NCBI RefSeq assembly: GCF_900111805.1
Contig: NZ_FOJN01000001.1
Coordinates: 62,001-126,000, forward strand
Length of the DNA: 64,000 nt
Source: Rhodococcoides kroppenstedtii
GTDB lineage: Bacteria; Actinomycetota; Actinomycetes; Mycobacteriales; Mycobacteriaceae
Direction: 5' to 3'
The notes under the pieces are model-generated. The model searched no databases and was not told where the DNA came from. It saw only the letters and a program-made list of their open reading frames with translations. The translations under genes were made by a program, and so were the position numbers. Positions 17,442 through 23,703 of this stretch are shown piece by piece. Numbering within the stretch: position 1 is the first letter of the stretch; each line of letters begins with the position of its first letter.

Positions 17442-17668
17442 GCCGCACCTCCGAAGAGGAACTGGAGAATCCTGACGACCATGAACACGACGGCCCATGC
17501 GCCGGCGCCGAGGACGGTGGCCCAGATGAGTCCGAGAATGGCGCTGCCTTCGGGTGCGTCGGGGGTGTAGTCGGGTCGGGTGTAGTCACCGAACTCGACG
17601 ATGGTCATGCGCTTTGGGTTGGTCATGCTGTCGCCGCGGTCGACGGCGTAGAAGTCGTTGTGGTTCAT
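17438..17668 (-). CDS. Small single-pass membrane protein
   Basis: A 76-residue protein. Residues ~43-72 (AILGLIWATVLGAGAWAVVF onward) form one long hydrophobic helix close to the C-terminus; the first 40 residues are polar with several Asp and Tyr. The N-terminus lacks a signal-peptide pattern, so an N-in tail-anchored-like topology is likely. Start at 17668 overlaps the upstream stop (ATGA); a second Met at 17626 is possible. Function unknown. Confidence 0.65.
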   Translation of the reverse strand: MNHNDFYAVDRGDSMTNPKRMTIVEFGDYTRPDYTPDAPEGSAILGLIWATVLGAGAWAVVFMVVRILQFLFGGAA

Positions 17669-17883
17669 GCGGGGTCCTCGATTCCCATTGCTCTGAGCAG
17701 TCCGGCCACCGGGACGATGTACTTACGCCCGATTCGCAGCACCGGAACGGGGAACTCGCCACGCTTCGCAAGCTGGTAACCGGTGGTGACTCCCAGACCC
17801 AAAACAGAACTGGCGGTGGGAATGTCGGTTTGAATCCCGAGGTTCCGCACTTGCTGAACGGTCCATCGATTCCCGTCACTCAT
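17665..17883 (-). CDS. Small helix-turn-helix protein (excisionase-like candidate)
   Basis: A 72-residue protein whose C-terminal half, TASSVLGLGVTTGYQLAKRG followed by EFPVPVLRIGRKYIVPVAGLLRAMG, has the layout of the MerR-type winged helix of phage excisionases (helix-turn-helix, then a beta-wing with IGRKY and a final helix). Such proteins act as recombination directionality factors or regulators. The N-terminus NRWTVQQVRNLGIQ is also helical. It overlaps the genes on both sides by ATGA. Of the element's proteins this is the best excisionase candidate, but other roles in replication control are possible. Confidence 0.65.
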   Translation of the reverse strand: MSDGNRWTVQQVRNLGIQTDIPTASSVLGLGVTTGYQLAKRGEFPVPVLRIGRKYIVPVAGLLRAMGIEDPA

Positions 17884-18203
17884 GCGGGAACCTGCCGAAA
17901 GTTCATGGACATCTCGTACGTATCGCATTCCGAGTTGCCGCGTGCCCTTGGCGCACTGGCGGTTTTGACGATGAATCCACGCTCCACGCCAATGCAAAGC
18001 CCTCGCCGGACGGTTCGTTCTGACAAATGACCAGACCAGGTTGGAGTCCGCAAGTCTTCTGCCATGCGGATGAGTCCTGGCGAGGCGCTGAGCCCAGATG
18101 CGTTGGCATACGTCTGCAAGTTGATGAGCACTCGGACCGTGGCGTTCGTGAGATATGGGTCTCGAACTACGGATCGAGTCCACTCTGTGGCGTTGTAAGT
18201 CAT
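17880..18203 (-). CDS. Helix-turn-helix protein, possible replication-type initiator fragment
   Basis: A 107-residue protein. The region TNATVRVLINLQTYANASGL, then SPGLIRMAEDL and LSERTVRRGLCIGVERGFIV has the shape of the N-terminal winged helix of phage replication or DnaD-type proteins, where a second helix reads DNA. There is no ATPase or primase domain, so it is either a stand-alone regulator or the N-terminal part of a larger protein that has been lost. ATGA overlaps join it to both neighbours in the operon. Confidence 0.6.
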   Translation of the reverse strand: MTYNATEWTRSVVRDPYLTNATVRVLINLQTYANASGLSASPGLIRMAEDLRTPTWSGHLSERTVRRGLCIGVERGFIVKTASAPRARGNSECDTYEMSMNFRQVPA

Positions 18204-18460
18204 GCTGTCACCGCCTGAGGTGCGGAGAGGGCGACCTTGCCGAGGGCGTCGTCCATCGCCGCGGCCAACGTCGGTCCGGTGCCGATGACCCACACGTGGT
18301 CAGTGGCCGGATGCCAACCGGCGATGTGCGGGCCGGAGTGATCCGAGGTGAGGAACGCGTTCACTTCCCACCTGCGATCAACGAACTGGGCGAGCACGTT
18401 CGTTGTCACCGCCTCCAGCTCTGTGACGAGCCGGTCGGTCGGGGTATCCTTGCGGTGCAT
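18200..18460 (-). CDS. Hypothetical protein of the element's early operon
   Basis: An 86-residue protein starting MHRKDTPTDRLVTELEAVTT. A ribosome site GGAAGGA stands just upstream. The middle (HIAGWHPATDHVWVIGTGP) has several aromatic residues and looks like beta-strands, between two helical ends. I do not recognise a family. It is the second gene of the leftward operon and overlaps the next gene by ATGA. A hairpin lies in the spacer before it (18491-18516). Confidence 0.6.
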   Translation of the reverse strand: MHRKDTPTDRLVTELEAVTTNVLAQFVDRRWEVNAFLTSDHSGPHIAGWHPATDHVWVIGTGPTLAAAMDDALGKVALSAPQAVTA

Positions 18461-18490
18461 CTGCTTTTCCTTCCGGTTGGTGGGTGCCTG

Positions 18491-18521
18491 GCCCGTCCCT
18501 TTGCAGAGGGGCGGGCTTTTT
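18491..18521 (+). terminator. GC hairpin with T tract between operon genes 1 and 2
   Basis: Arms gcccgtccct (18491-18500) and aggggcgggc (18507-18516) pair with one G-T, and ttttt follows on the + strand (18517-18521). By polarity it is a terminator for rightward RNA, yet no rightward gene lies to its left; in leftward operon RNA it would be an intercistronic hairpin. Its role is open: blocking antisense RNA or attenuating the operon. Confidence 0.5.
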
Positions 18522-18531
18522 CGTGGGCTGG

Positions 18532-18777
18532 TCACGCTGCGTGTGCGCGTTGCCGTGCGGTGCGGGGGTCGTCGAAGAGGTCGTGGAACTCCAGGCCCCA
18601 GCACTCCAAGGTGCGGTTGACGAAGTCGGGGCCGGGGCGGGCGTGTCCGTTGAGGACGCGCCATGCGGTGGTCTTGTGGACGCCGATGTCGCGGGCGAGT
18701 GCTGCGGAGTCGTGGAGTCCTCGGCGTTTCATCTCGCGCTTGAATCGGCCTGTCTTGATCGCGTGTCCTCGCGTCAT
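18532..18777 (-). CDS. XRE/Cro-type helix-turn-helix regulator, first gene of the early operon
   Basis: An 81-residue protein with the lambda-repressor-type fold: KREMKRRGLHDSAALARDIG and VHKTTAWRVLNGHARPGPDF form helices 1-4, and CWGLEFHDLFDD is the typical last helix. ATG at 18777 has GGAG 5 nt upstream; a Met at 18801 is also in frame. It faces the rightward cI-like repressor across a 234-bp region with two matching operators, the position of Cro in lambdoid phages. A Cro-like role, opposing the repressor, is the inference. Confidence 0.75.
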   Translation of the reverse strand: MTRGHAIKTGRFKREMKRRGLHDSAALARDIGVHKTTAWRVLNGHARPGPDFVNRTLECWGLEFHDLFDDPRTARQRAHAA

Positions 18778-18823
18778 CAGGTCTCCGTTCGGTTGCGTCA
18801 TCGCGACTGGGTTGACACAACAG

Positions 18824-18854
18824 AACCTACCCGCGCGGTTGCCTCGGCGCAACC
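18824..18854 (-). promoter_or_regulatory. Early leftward promoter overlapped by operator O1
   Basis: On the minus strand, TTGCGC (18852-18847), a 17-bp spacer and TAGGTT (18829-18824) form a sigma-70-type promoter aimed at the early operon. The 18-bp operator O1, ggttgcctcggcgcaacc (18837-18854), covers the -35 box. A protein bound at O1 should block this promoter. Confidence 0.6.
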
Positions 18855-18956
18855 CTGTTTCATCGAGCAATCTTGCGCGAATCTCGCAGAGGCGCTGACA
18901 TGCGCCGATGCACCCCTAGCTGCGGAACGACAACCGTGGCATTTGCCGCAACCGAG

Positions 18957-19005
18957 GGTTGCGCTGACGCAACCGATTGGAAGCAACCCAAGCAACCCCT
19001 ACGCT
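18957..19005 (+). promoter_or_regulatory. Repressor promoter with operator O2, leaderless
   Basis: TTGGAA (18977-18982), a 17-bp spacer and TACGCT (19000-19005) end 6 nt before the repressor ATG at 19012, so the mRNA should be leaderless. O2, ggttgcgctgacgcaacc (18957-18974), abuts the -35 box by 2 bp. O2 matches O1 at 14 of 18 positions, and both read GGTTGC-N6-GCAACC. This is the geometry in which lambda cI activates its own promoter. Confidence 0.6.
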
Positions 19006-19011
19006 GCACCT

Positions 19012-19440
19012 ATGTCCAGATGGAGCGAATGGCTCACACACCAAATGCAGGTCAAAGGGATAGACCAGATCACCCTCGCGAACGCCGCCGGCTACAACAA
19101 GTCCGTCGTCTCCAACTGGGTCAACGGACGCACCAAAGTCCCCAGCCTCGAAGCACTACGCCGCACCGCCGAAGCCCTCCAAGTACCCATGGGCGAAGCA
19201 CTCGTCGCCGCCGAATACATCACCGCCGACGAAATCGGAGCGACCACACTCCCCGCCGACCTCGCCAGCGTCGACACCGGCGAACTCATCCGCGAAATCG
19301 GCGCACGCCTCGGCTACGACCTCGCCATCAGCGGCAAAGCCTCCCCCGCCCGACTACGCGCCGTCGCCCAATGGGGCGACAAGTCAATCCCGCCGCCGTC
19401 CCGCGACGACGTGGGTGTAGCTGCGGATTCGGACGAATAA
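19012..19440 (+). CDS. cI-like repressor with N-terminal XRE helix-turn-helix
   Basis: A 142-residue protein. Residues ~3-65 (EWLTHQMQVKGIDQITLANA, then AGYNKSVVSNWVNGRTKVPS and LEALRRTAEALQVPMGEAL) are a clear Cro/cI-type helix-turn-helix. The C-terminal half is alpha-helical, with GELIREIGARLGYDLAISGK, and lacks the Ser/Lys peptidase of LexA/lambda cI, so self-cleavage is not expected. An ImmA/IrrE-type protease gene follows 60 bp downstream, as in ICEBs1-like systems where it degrades the repressor to induce the element. Start follows a -10 box by 6 nt. Confidence 0.85.
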   Translation: MSRWSEWLTHQMQVKGIDQITLANAAGYNKSVVSNWVNGRTKVPSLEALRRTAEALQVPMGEALVAAEYITADEIGATTLPADLASVDTGELIREIGARLGYDLAISGKASPARLRAVAQWGDKSIPPPSRDDVGVAADSDE

Positions 19441-19500
19441 CACCCGTGTAAGCCGCCTACCTGGACTTTGTTGTCATACCGGACAGCTAGGTTCCGACAC

Positions 19501-19935
19501 ATGACAGGTGAGGAGTGGCATCCGTGGCGGCACATGGCAGAGCAGTACCCGCACGTCGTGGTCTGCACGAGCTACGAACTCCCCCGCGGTGTCCGCGGAC
19601 TCGTCCAAGGTGACCGCATCTGGTTGTGCCGCACCCTCGACACCGCCGGCCGGCGCACCACCCTGTCCCACGAAATCGGGCACCTCGAACGCGGTGTCCT
19701 CGACCACCCCCGTCACTCGATGTACGTCCGCAGGGAGGAGCGCATCGTGGATCAGATCGCGGCCCGCAGGCTCATCACGATCCCGTCGTTGATCGACACG
19801 TTGCGGTGGACACGCGACCCGATCGAGATGGCGGACGCACTGTGGACGACACCGCGCATGGTGGAGTGTCGGATGAACAGTCTCGACCCCATCGAGACGG
19901 CGGAGTTGGAACATGCGTTGGAGGACGAGTGGTAG
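19501..19935 (+). CDS. ImmA/IrrE-family metallopeptidase
   Basis: A 144-residue protein with the zinc-protease motif HEIGHLE (HEXXH plus E) at residues ~58-64, in the usual context GRRTTLSHEIGHLERG. Downstream EERIVDQIAARRLITIP fits the family helix with the third ligand region. ImmA-type enzymes cleave the paired repressor and so switch mobile elements on; the pairing with the gene at 19012 supports this role. TAGGTT lies 7 nt before the ATG, so it may have its own leaderless promoter besides read-through from the repressor. Confidence 0.88.
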   Translation: MTGEEWHPWRHMAEQYPHVVVCTSYELPRGVRGLVQGDRIWLCRTLDTAGRRTTLSHEIGHLERGVLDHPRHSMYVRREERIVDQIAARRLITIPSLIDTLRWTRDPIEMADALWTTPRMVECRMNSLDPIETAELEHALEDEW

Positions 19936-20096
19936 GTGACCGTTTCGTTCTCCCCGACCGCGCCGACGGGTTGACCGAGGCGGAGCGGGCGTTGGTGTTA
20001 GCGGTGGTGGATGAGTTGTTGGCGAAGCAGGGTTCGGAGCCTGTGGCGGCGCCGGTGATCAGTTTGAGTCAGTTCAGGCGAAGGAGTGGGCAGTGA
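19929..20096 (+). CDS. Small ORF (55 aa) between the protease and lipoprotein genes
   Basis: GTG at 19929 overlaps the protease gene by 7 nt, and the TGA overlaps the lipoprotein GTG by 4 nt, which argues that it is translated. The product starts VVGDRFVLPDRADGLTEAER, then a helix ALVLAVVDELLAKQG, and ends SLSQFRRRSGQ. No motif is recognised. Confidence 0.5.
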   Translation: MVGDRFVLPDRADGLTEAERALVLAVVDELLAKQGSEPVAAPVISLSQFRRRSGQ

Positions 20097-20506
20097 AGCG
20101 TGTGTGGATCGGGTTGGCCGCGATTGTGCTGGCCGGGTGCGGCAGTGCGGCGACGGAACCCACGGCGCCCACCACCACAACCAGGCCCGCAGCGACGACG
20201 AATCCCTACCCTCTCCCCGCGTATGACTACGTCGAGACCCGCGACGGGTACATCAGCGCCTTCGTCAACAAGCAACTCACCGACGACGAGCTGTCCCGCA
20301 TCTTCTACAACCTCAAATCCTGGTACACGACGCAGGACAAGGAGGGTGGGTGGTTCGTGCAGATCAACTGCGGCACACCGGATGGGCCGCGTCTGGCAAA
20401 CGGCAAGTTCGCGCTCGACAACCTCGGCGCCGCCCAAACCGGATTAGCGGGTGCGGGTGCCGGCGAGTTCGCACCCCTGGACACCCGCCAACCCTGCAAC
20501 GCCTAA
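20093..20506 (+). CDS. Element-encoded lipoprotein
   Basis: A 137-residue exported protein: KRVWIGLAAIVLAGCGSAA with the lipobox LAGC (Cys16), then a Thr/Pro/Ala-rich spacer and a small globular domain (PLPAYDYVETRDGYISAFVN, LSRIFYNLKSWYTTQDKEGG, CGTPDGPRL and a final DTRQPC with a likely disulfide). It is translated with the repressor/protease module through a GTGA overlap, so it should be made in the lysogen. A prophage lipoprotein in this position is known to block superinfection in Streptococcus phage TP-J34 (Ltp); the same job here is a guess. Its stop overlaps the integrase stop. Confidence 0.8.
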   Translation: MKRVWIGLAAIVLAGCGSAATEPTAPTTTTRPAATTNPYPLPAYDYVETRDGYISAFVNKQLTDDELSRIFYNLKSWYTTQDKEGGWFVQINCGTPDGPRLANGKFALDNLGAAQTGLAGAGAGEFAPLDTRQPCNA

Positions 20507-21597
20507 ATCCCCTGTAGGGCTGCGCCGATCGCCGCCGACGCAGCCTCACTGCTCGAACGGTCCAAGTGACCGTACGTGCCGATGGTGGTGGTGATCGACT
20601 CGTGCCCGAAGTGCGCCTGAATCACCGGTAGCGGGACGCCGGCGGCGATCATCCACGACGCACACGTGTGCCGCAGATCGTGCGGCCGGGGTCGCTTCCC
20701 GTTCAACCCCGCCTTCGACAACGCCGGCCGCCACGCCTTGTTGTGGAACAACTGCGCCTTGACCCTGGTGTCGCGCTGCGTCGTGAACACCAACTCCGTC
20801 CGCTTCCGGTCGGACAGGTCCCCCATCGCCTCCAAGGCTTGCGGGGGGATGTTGATGGTGCGGCGCGACTTCCGCGACTTCGGCCCACCCAGCTTCTCAA
20901 CCGCGTTGCCGGTGTACTTCCACGCCCTGCTGATGCGGATCGTCCCCGCCGCCACGTTCACATCCCCGACCTGGAGAGCGGTCGCTTCGGAGAACCGGCA
21001 ACCGGTGGTCACCAGGAACGTCGCCAACGGACGCCACCGCTCCGTCATCGCGTCCCGCAACTCGGCGAACTCATCCACCGTCAGAAAGCACATCTCCTCC
21101 CGGTCGTGGGAGGGAAGGCGGGTGTTCTCGCAGGGGTTGGCGGGCAGGAGGCCGCGGCGGACGGCGACCTTGAGGGCGCCGGCGAGGAAGCCGTGTTTGT
21201 TGGCGATGGTCTTGCCGGATGCTCCGTCAGCTTGCATGGTGTTGACCCATCCGGCGATGAGTTGTTCGTCGACGGCGAAGAGTGGGGTGGCGCCGATGGT
21301 GGCGAGGTCGCGGGTGACGTAGGCGCGGTACCGGTTGCGGGTGGCTTCTTCGACGCCGGTGAGTCCGGTGATGTAGGCGTCACACCATGTGGTGATGGTT
21401 TCGACGTGGGTGGGTGTGTCGACGACGCCGAGGATGGCGCGGGCTTTGTCGGGGCCAGCTTGTTCGAGGTGTTGTTTGAAGCGGATGGCGGCGGCGTGGT
21501 CGTCGAAGGACATCGACGTTTGCTTGCCGTCTTCGCGCCAGAGGATTGCGGTGTACGTCGATCCGTCGCGACGGGACCGTATCCGGATGGAAGCCAT
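20503..21597 (-). CDS. int: Tyrosine recombinase (integrase)
   Basis: A 364-residue phage-type integrase. It has an N-terminal arm-binding region (residues 1-60; IRIRSRRDGSTYTAILWRED), a core-binding SAM-like region (ETITTWCDAYITGLTGVEEA through TIANKHGFLAGALKVAVRRG) and a catalytic domain. Catalytic residues are visible: R in TTGCRFSEAT, K in GGPKSRKSRR, HDLRHT (H-x-x-R), HFGH, and the nucleophile Y in TIGTYGHLD. The gene lies next to attR and reads leftward, as expected. ATG at 21597 is chosen because it overlaps the upstream stop by 1 nt. Confidence 0.95.
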   Translation of the reverse strand: MASIRIRSRRDGSTYTAILWREDGKQTSMSFDDHAAAIRFKQHLEQAGPDKARAILGVVDTPTHVETITTWCDAYITGLTGVEEATRNRYRAYVTRDLATIGATPLFAVDEQLIAGWVNTMQADGASGKTIANKHGFLAGALKVAVRRGLLPANPCENTRLPSHDREEMCFLTVDEFAELRDAMTERWRPLATFLVTTGCRFSEATALQVGDVNVAAGTIRISRAWKYTGNAVEKLGGPKSRKSRRTINIPPQALEAMGDLSDRKRTELVFTTQRDTRVKAQLFHNKAWRPALSKAGLNGKRPRPHDLRHTCASWMIAAGVPLPVIQAHFGHESITTTIGTYGHLDRSSSEAASAAIGAALQGI

Positions 21598-21845
21598 CAG
21601 CCTCGCACCGCTGCGGCGACGGCGTGAACGACGTCCATGTCGAGTTCGGGATGGGCGAATCGCCAGCGGGCATAGAAGCCGTCGTCGATGCCCAAGACTT
21701 CCCACTGCACAGCGGTGACGTGGGTGTCGTCGAGGGTGTGGCCGTGCCGTTCGCCGGTGGCGCGGATGGCCTCACGGGCAAGAATGTCTTCCGCTGCCTC
21801 TTCGGGCGGAACGGTGGTGAACGGCCAAGATTCACTGCTCATCAT
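21597..21845 (-). CDS. Hypothetical protein co-transcribed with the integrase
   Basis: An 82-residue acidic protein (SSESWPFTTVPPEEAAEDIL, then REAIRATGERHGHTLDDTHV, YARWRFAHPELDMD). No helix-turn-helix is evident, so it does not look like a classic excisionase. It overlaps the integrase start by 1 nt and is the first gene inside attR, so it will be made together with integrase. Two adjacent Met codons (21845, 21842) are possible starts. Function unknown; a role in controlling integrase is conceivable. Confidence 0.65.
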   Translation of the reverse strand: MMSSESWPFTTVPPEEAAEDILAREAIRATGERHGHTLDDTHVTAVQWEVLGIDDGFYARWRFAHPELDMDVVHAVAAAVRG

Positions 21846-21917
21846 GGCCGGATTGTATCGACTAGGTGTGACACGGTGTTGACAGCTTCCGTTGACTGCG
21901 ATTTGGTGAACACCGTT

Positions 21918-21935
21918 GCAGGTCTCTGACCTGCG
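21918..21935. promoter_or_regulatory. Right arm-type integrase sites (inverted pair)
   Basis: gcaggtc-tct-gacctgc (21918-21934) is a perfect inverted repeat 6 bp from the attR core. Its right half belongs to tctgacctgcg (21925-21935), which is repeated exactly at 16062-16072 beside attL. Confidence 0.6.
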
Positions 21936-21940
21936 CAAAT

Positions 21941-21969
21941 ATGGTGGAGCTAAGGGGACTCGAACCCCT
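21941..21969. other. attR core inside the tRNA-Ala 3' end
   Basis: The 29-bp sequence is identical to attL. It covers the CCA tail, the 3' acceptor strand and part of the T arm, so integration rebuilt a full tRNA gene with the incoming copy. Confidence 0.92.
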
Positions 21970-22017
21970 GACCCCCACACTGCCAGTGTGGTGCGCTACC
22001 AGCTGCGCCATAGCCCC
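21942..22017 (-). tRNA. tRNA-Ala (GGC)
   Basis: The minus strand folds into a full cloverleaf of 76 nt including an encoded CCA. The acceptor stem ggggcta/tagctcc contains the G3-U70 pair that marks alanine tRNAs. The anticodon arm ccaca-ctggcag-tgtgg gives anticodon GGC. The T arm is agggg-ttcgagt-cccct. The gene is intact because the element supplied the same 3' sequence; its likely terminator is now at 15971-16009. Confidence 0.97.
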
Positions 22018-22115
22018 GGATCACCGCACGAGTTCGTCCGGTGAACACTGGAGAAAAAGTTACACCATGCCCATCGGGGCACCAAATCGCCTGGCCGGTG
22101 CGCGATCGCGCCTGG

Positions 22116-22868
22116 TCAGCCGAGGTTCGCAACCCAGTCCTGGTTCTGGGTGTCCACCACAGCGCCGTCGACCAGCACGGTCGGCGTGCCGCGGCCGCCC
22201 GCTGCCGCCAGCGCCTGGCTGCCCGTGGCCGCGCTCTGCGCCGCGGCGTCCACGCGCGAGCCGTCGGTGATGCAGGAGATTGCCTCGCCCGACGCGCCGG
22301 CCTCCCGAGCGCGGTCCGCCAGTTCGGCGTCGGTGCGGTCGGTGCTGCCGTTCTCCTCCGGCTTGAAGTCGGCGGAGAAGAGCGCGGCGTGGAACTCCGA
22401 GAACGCGGGACCGTCGCCGGTGGCCGCCACGCACTGCGAGGCCGCCACGGCCCGCGTGCTGTACGTACCGCTCGGCGAGAGCCGGTTGAGGAAGTCGAGC
22501 ATGTGGTAGCGCACGGTGATCGCGCCCTCGTCGATCTTCTGCGCCAGTTCCTGACCGTGGACCTGCTCGAGCTCGGCGCAGTACGGGCACATCGCATCCT
22601 CGAAGATGTCGACCGTCTTGGTGGCCGACGGCAGCCCCAGCGAGATGACTCCGTCCGCGTCCACCGCGGCGACGACATCCGGGTTCTGCACCGCGCCGTA
22701 TCCGTCGGCACGCGGGGCGGTCCGCGAGTTCTGCCACAGCACACCGCCGATGACGACGGCCGCGATCACCAGCAACGCGAGGCCACCCAACACGTACGTG
22801 GAGGCGGACGACGACTTCTGCGGGGTGTACTTCGAGGACCCGGAATTCTTCGCGTTCACGGCGTTCAT
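22116..22868 (-). CDS. DsbA-like thioredoxin-fold protein, membrane-anchored
   Basis: A 250-residue protein. An N-terminal cytoplasmic segment is followed by one membrane helix (~26-46, VLGGLALLVIAAVVIGGVLW) and an extracytoplasmic thioredoxin fold. The active-site CPYC is at residues 94-97 in FEDAMCPYCAELEQ, and the cis-Pro loop is GRGTPTVLVDG. Such proteins make or shuffle disulfides in exported proteins, like mycobacterial DsbA-type proteins. ATG at 22868 is chosen because the hydrophobic helix starts about 25 residues later; longer readings add unrelated basic sequence. Confidence 0.9.
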   Translation of the reverse strand: MNAVNAKNSGSSKYTPQKSSSASTYVLGGLALLVIAAVVIGGVLWQNSRTAPRADGYGAVQNPDVVAAVDADGVISLGLPSATKTVDIFEDAMCPYCAELEQVHGQELAQKIDEGAITVRYHMLDFLNRLSPSGTYSTRAVAASQCVAATGDGPAFSEFHAALFSADFKPEENGSTDRTDAELADRAREAGASGEAISCITDGSRVDAAAQSAATGSQALAAAGGRGTPTVLVDGAVVDTQNQDWVANLG

Positions 22869-22962
22869 GGTGCCACGAGGGGCTGATACGACCCTGAAAG
22901 CGCTGCTGAGGGTAGCCGACGCTTGCTGGCAGCGCCGCGGAACGGGGCGTAGTTTCTCGGCC

Positions 22963-23703
22963 GTGACCACAGCTCAGGACTCCGACGGATCGGCCCCGAT
23001 CGTTCCCCACGAGGTCGACCATTCCCACGCCGACGTCTCCGGCGGGTGGTTGCGCGCGGCGACGTTCGGTGCCATGGACGGACTGGTGACCAACACCTCG
23101 CTCATCGCGGGCGTCGGCGGCGCGGGCGTCACGACGCACACGCTGGTCCTCAGCGGCGTCGCCGGACTGGTGGCCGGCGCGTTCTCGATGGCGTTGGGCG
23201 AGTACACCTCCGTCACCACGCAGAACGAGCAGATCGACGCCGAGGTGGTCACCGAGCGCGCCGCGTTCCGGAAGTACCCGGACGCCGAGGAGGCCGAGCT
23301 GGTGGACATGCTCACCGACATGGGCATGACCCGGGGCACCGCGACCACCGCCGCCCGTGAGATCCACACGGACGCCGACCGCGCCGTCGATCTGCACATT
23401 TCCCGCGAGCTCGGCATCGACCCGCACGAGAAGCCGTCCCCGTGGGTGGCGGCGGGCTCGTCGTTCGTCCTGTTCTCGATCGGCGCGATCATCCCGTTGA
23501 TCCCGTTCCTGCTCGGATTCGCCTCGCTCGCAGCGGGTCTCGGGTGCGGCGGCGTCGGCCTCCTGGCTGCCGGTGCGGTCGCCGCACACTTCACCGCGCG
23601 GTCGACCGTGCTCGGCGCGCTACGGCAGCTGATCCTCGGCGGACTGGCCGTCGCCGCGACGTACGCGGTCGGATCGCTCATCGGGGTCGGCCTCGCGGGC
23701 TGA
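22963..23703 (+). CDS. VIT1/CCC1-family iron/manganese transporter
   Basis: A 246-residue membrane protein. Helix 1 follows GGWLRAATFGAMDGLVTNTS, whose Asp is the metal-path residue of the family, and GLVAGAFSMALGEYTSVTTQ is the second signature, with Glu and Met. A cytoplasmic acidic metal-binding region follows (AEEAELVDMLTDMGM), then three C-terminal helices (SSFVLFSIGAIIPLIPFLLG onward). It likely exports or sequesters Fe2+/Mn2+. The GTG start is next to the dsbA-like gene, divergent, with 94 bp between. Its last 84 bp overlap the convergent MFS gene. Confidence 0.92.
   Translation: MTTAQDSDGSAPIVPHEVDHSHADVSGGWLRAATFGAMDGLVTNTSLIAGVGGAGVTTHTLVLSGVAGLVAGAFSMALGEYTSVTTQNEQIDAEVVTERAAFRKYPDAEEAELVDMLTDMGMTRGTATTAAREIHTDADRAVDLHISRELGIDPHEKPSPWVAAGSSFVLFSIGAIIPLIPFLLGFASLAAGLGCGGVGLLAAGAVAAHFTARSTVLGALRQLILGGLAVAATYAVGSLIGVGLAG

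Larger units (their letters stand above)
16011..21969. mobile_element. 5.96-kb integrative element in tRNA-Ala (satellite-like or reduced prophage)
   Basis: The element is delimited by the 29-bp att cores at 16011-16039 and 21941-21969. Right end: a tyrosine integrase gene transcribed leftward, away from attR. Middle: a rightward repressor, ImmA-type protease and lipoprotein module. Left: a leftward early operon of nine small genes overlapping by ATGA, including a YqaJ-type exonuclease and several helix-turn-helix proteins. No terminase, portal, capsid, tail, lysin or holin is visible, and no conjugation gene. It is shorter than typical temperate prophages. Parts of the leftward operon look less GC-rich than the chromosome on either side. 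Confidence 0.9.

Noticed and set aside
17292-17570. A rightward gene opposite the early operon that would use the 18491 terminator
   Set aside because: It is antisense to two overlapping operon genes, has no ribosome site, and ends 900 bp before the hairpin.
23074-23700. VIT1-like protein as a ferritin-fused (erythrin-VIT) transporter
   Set aside because: No ferritin-like domain precedes the first helix; only the short VIT metal-binding insert is present.
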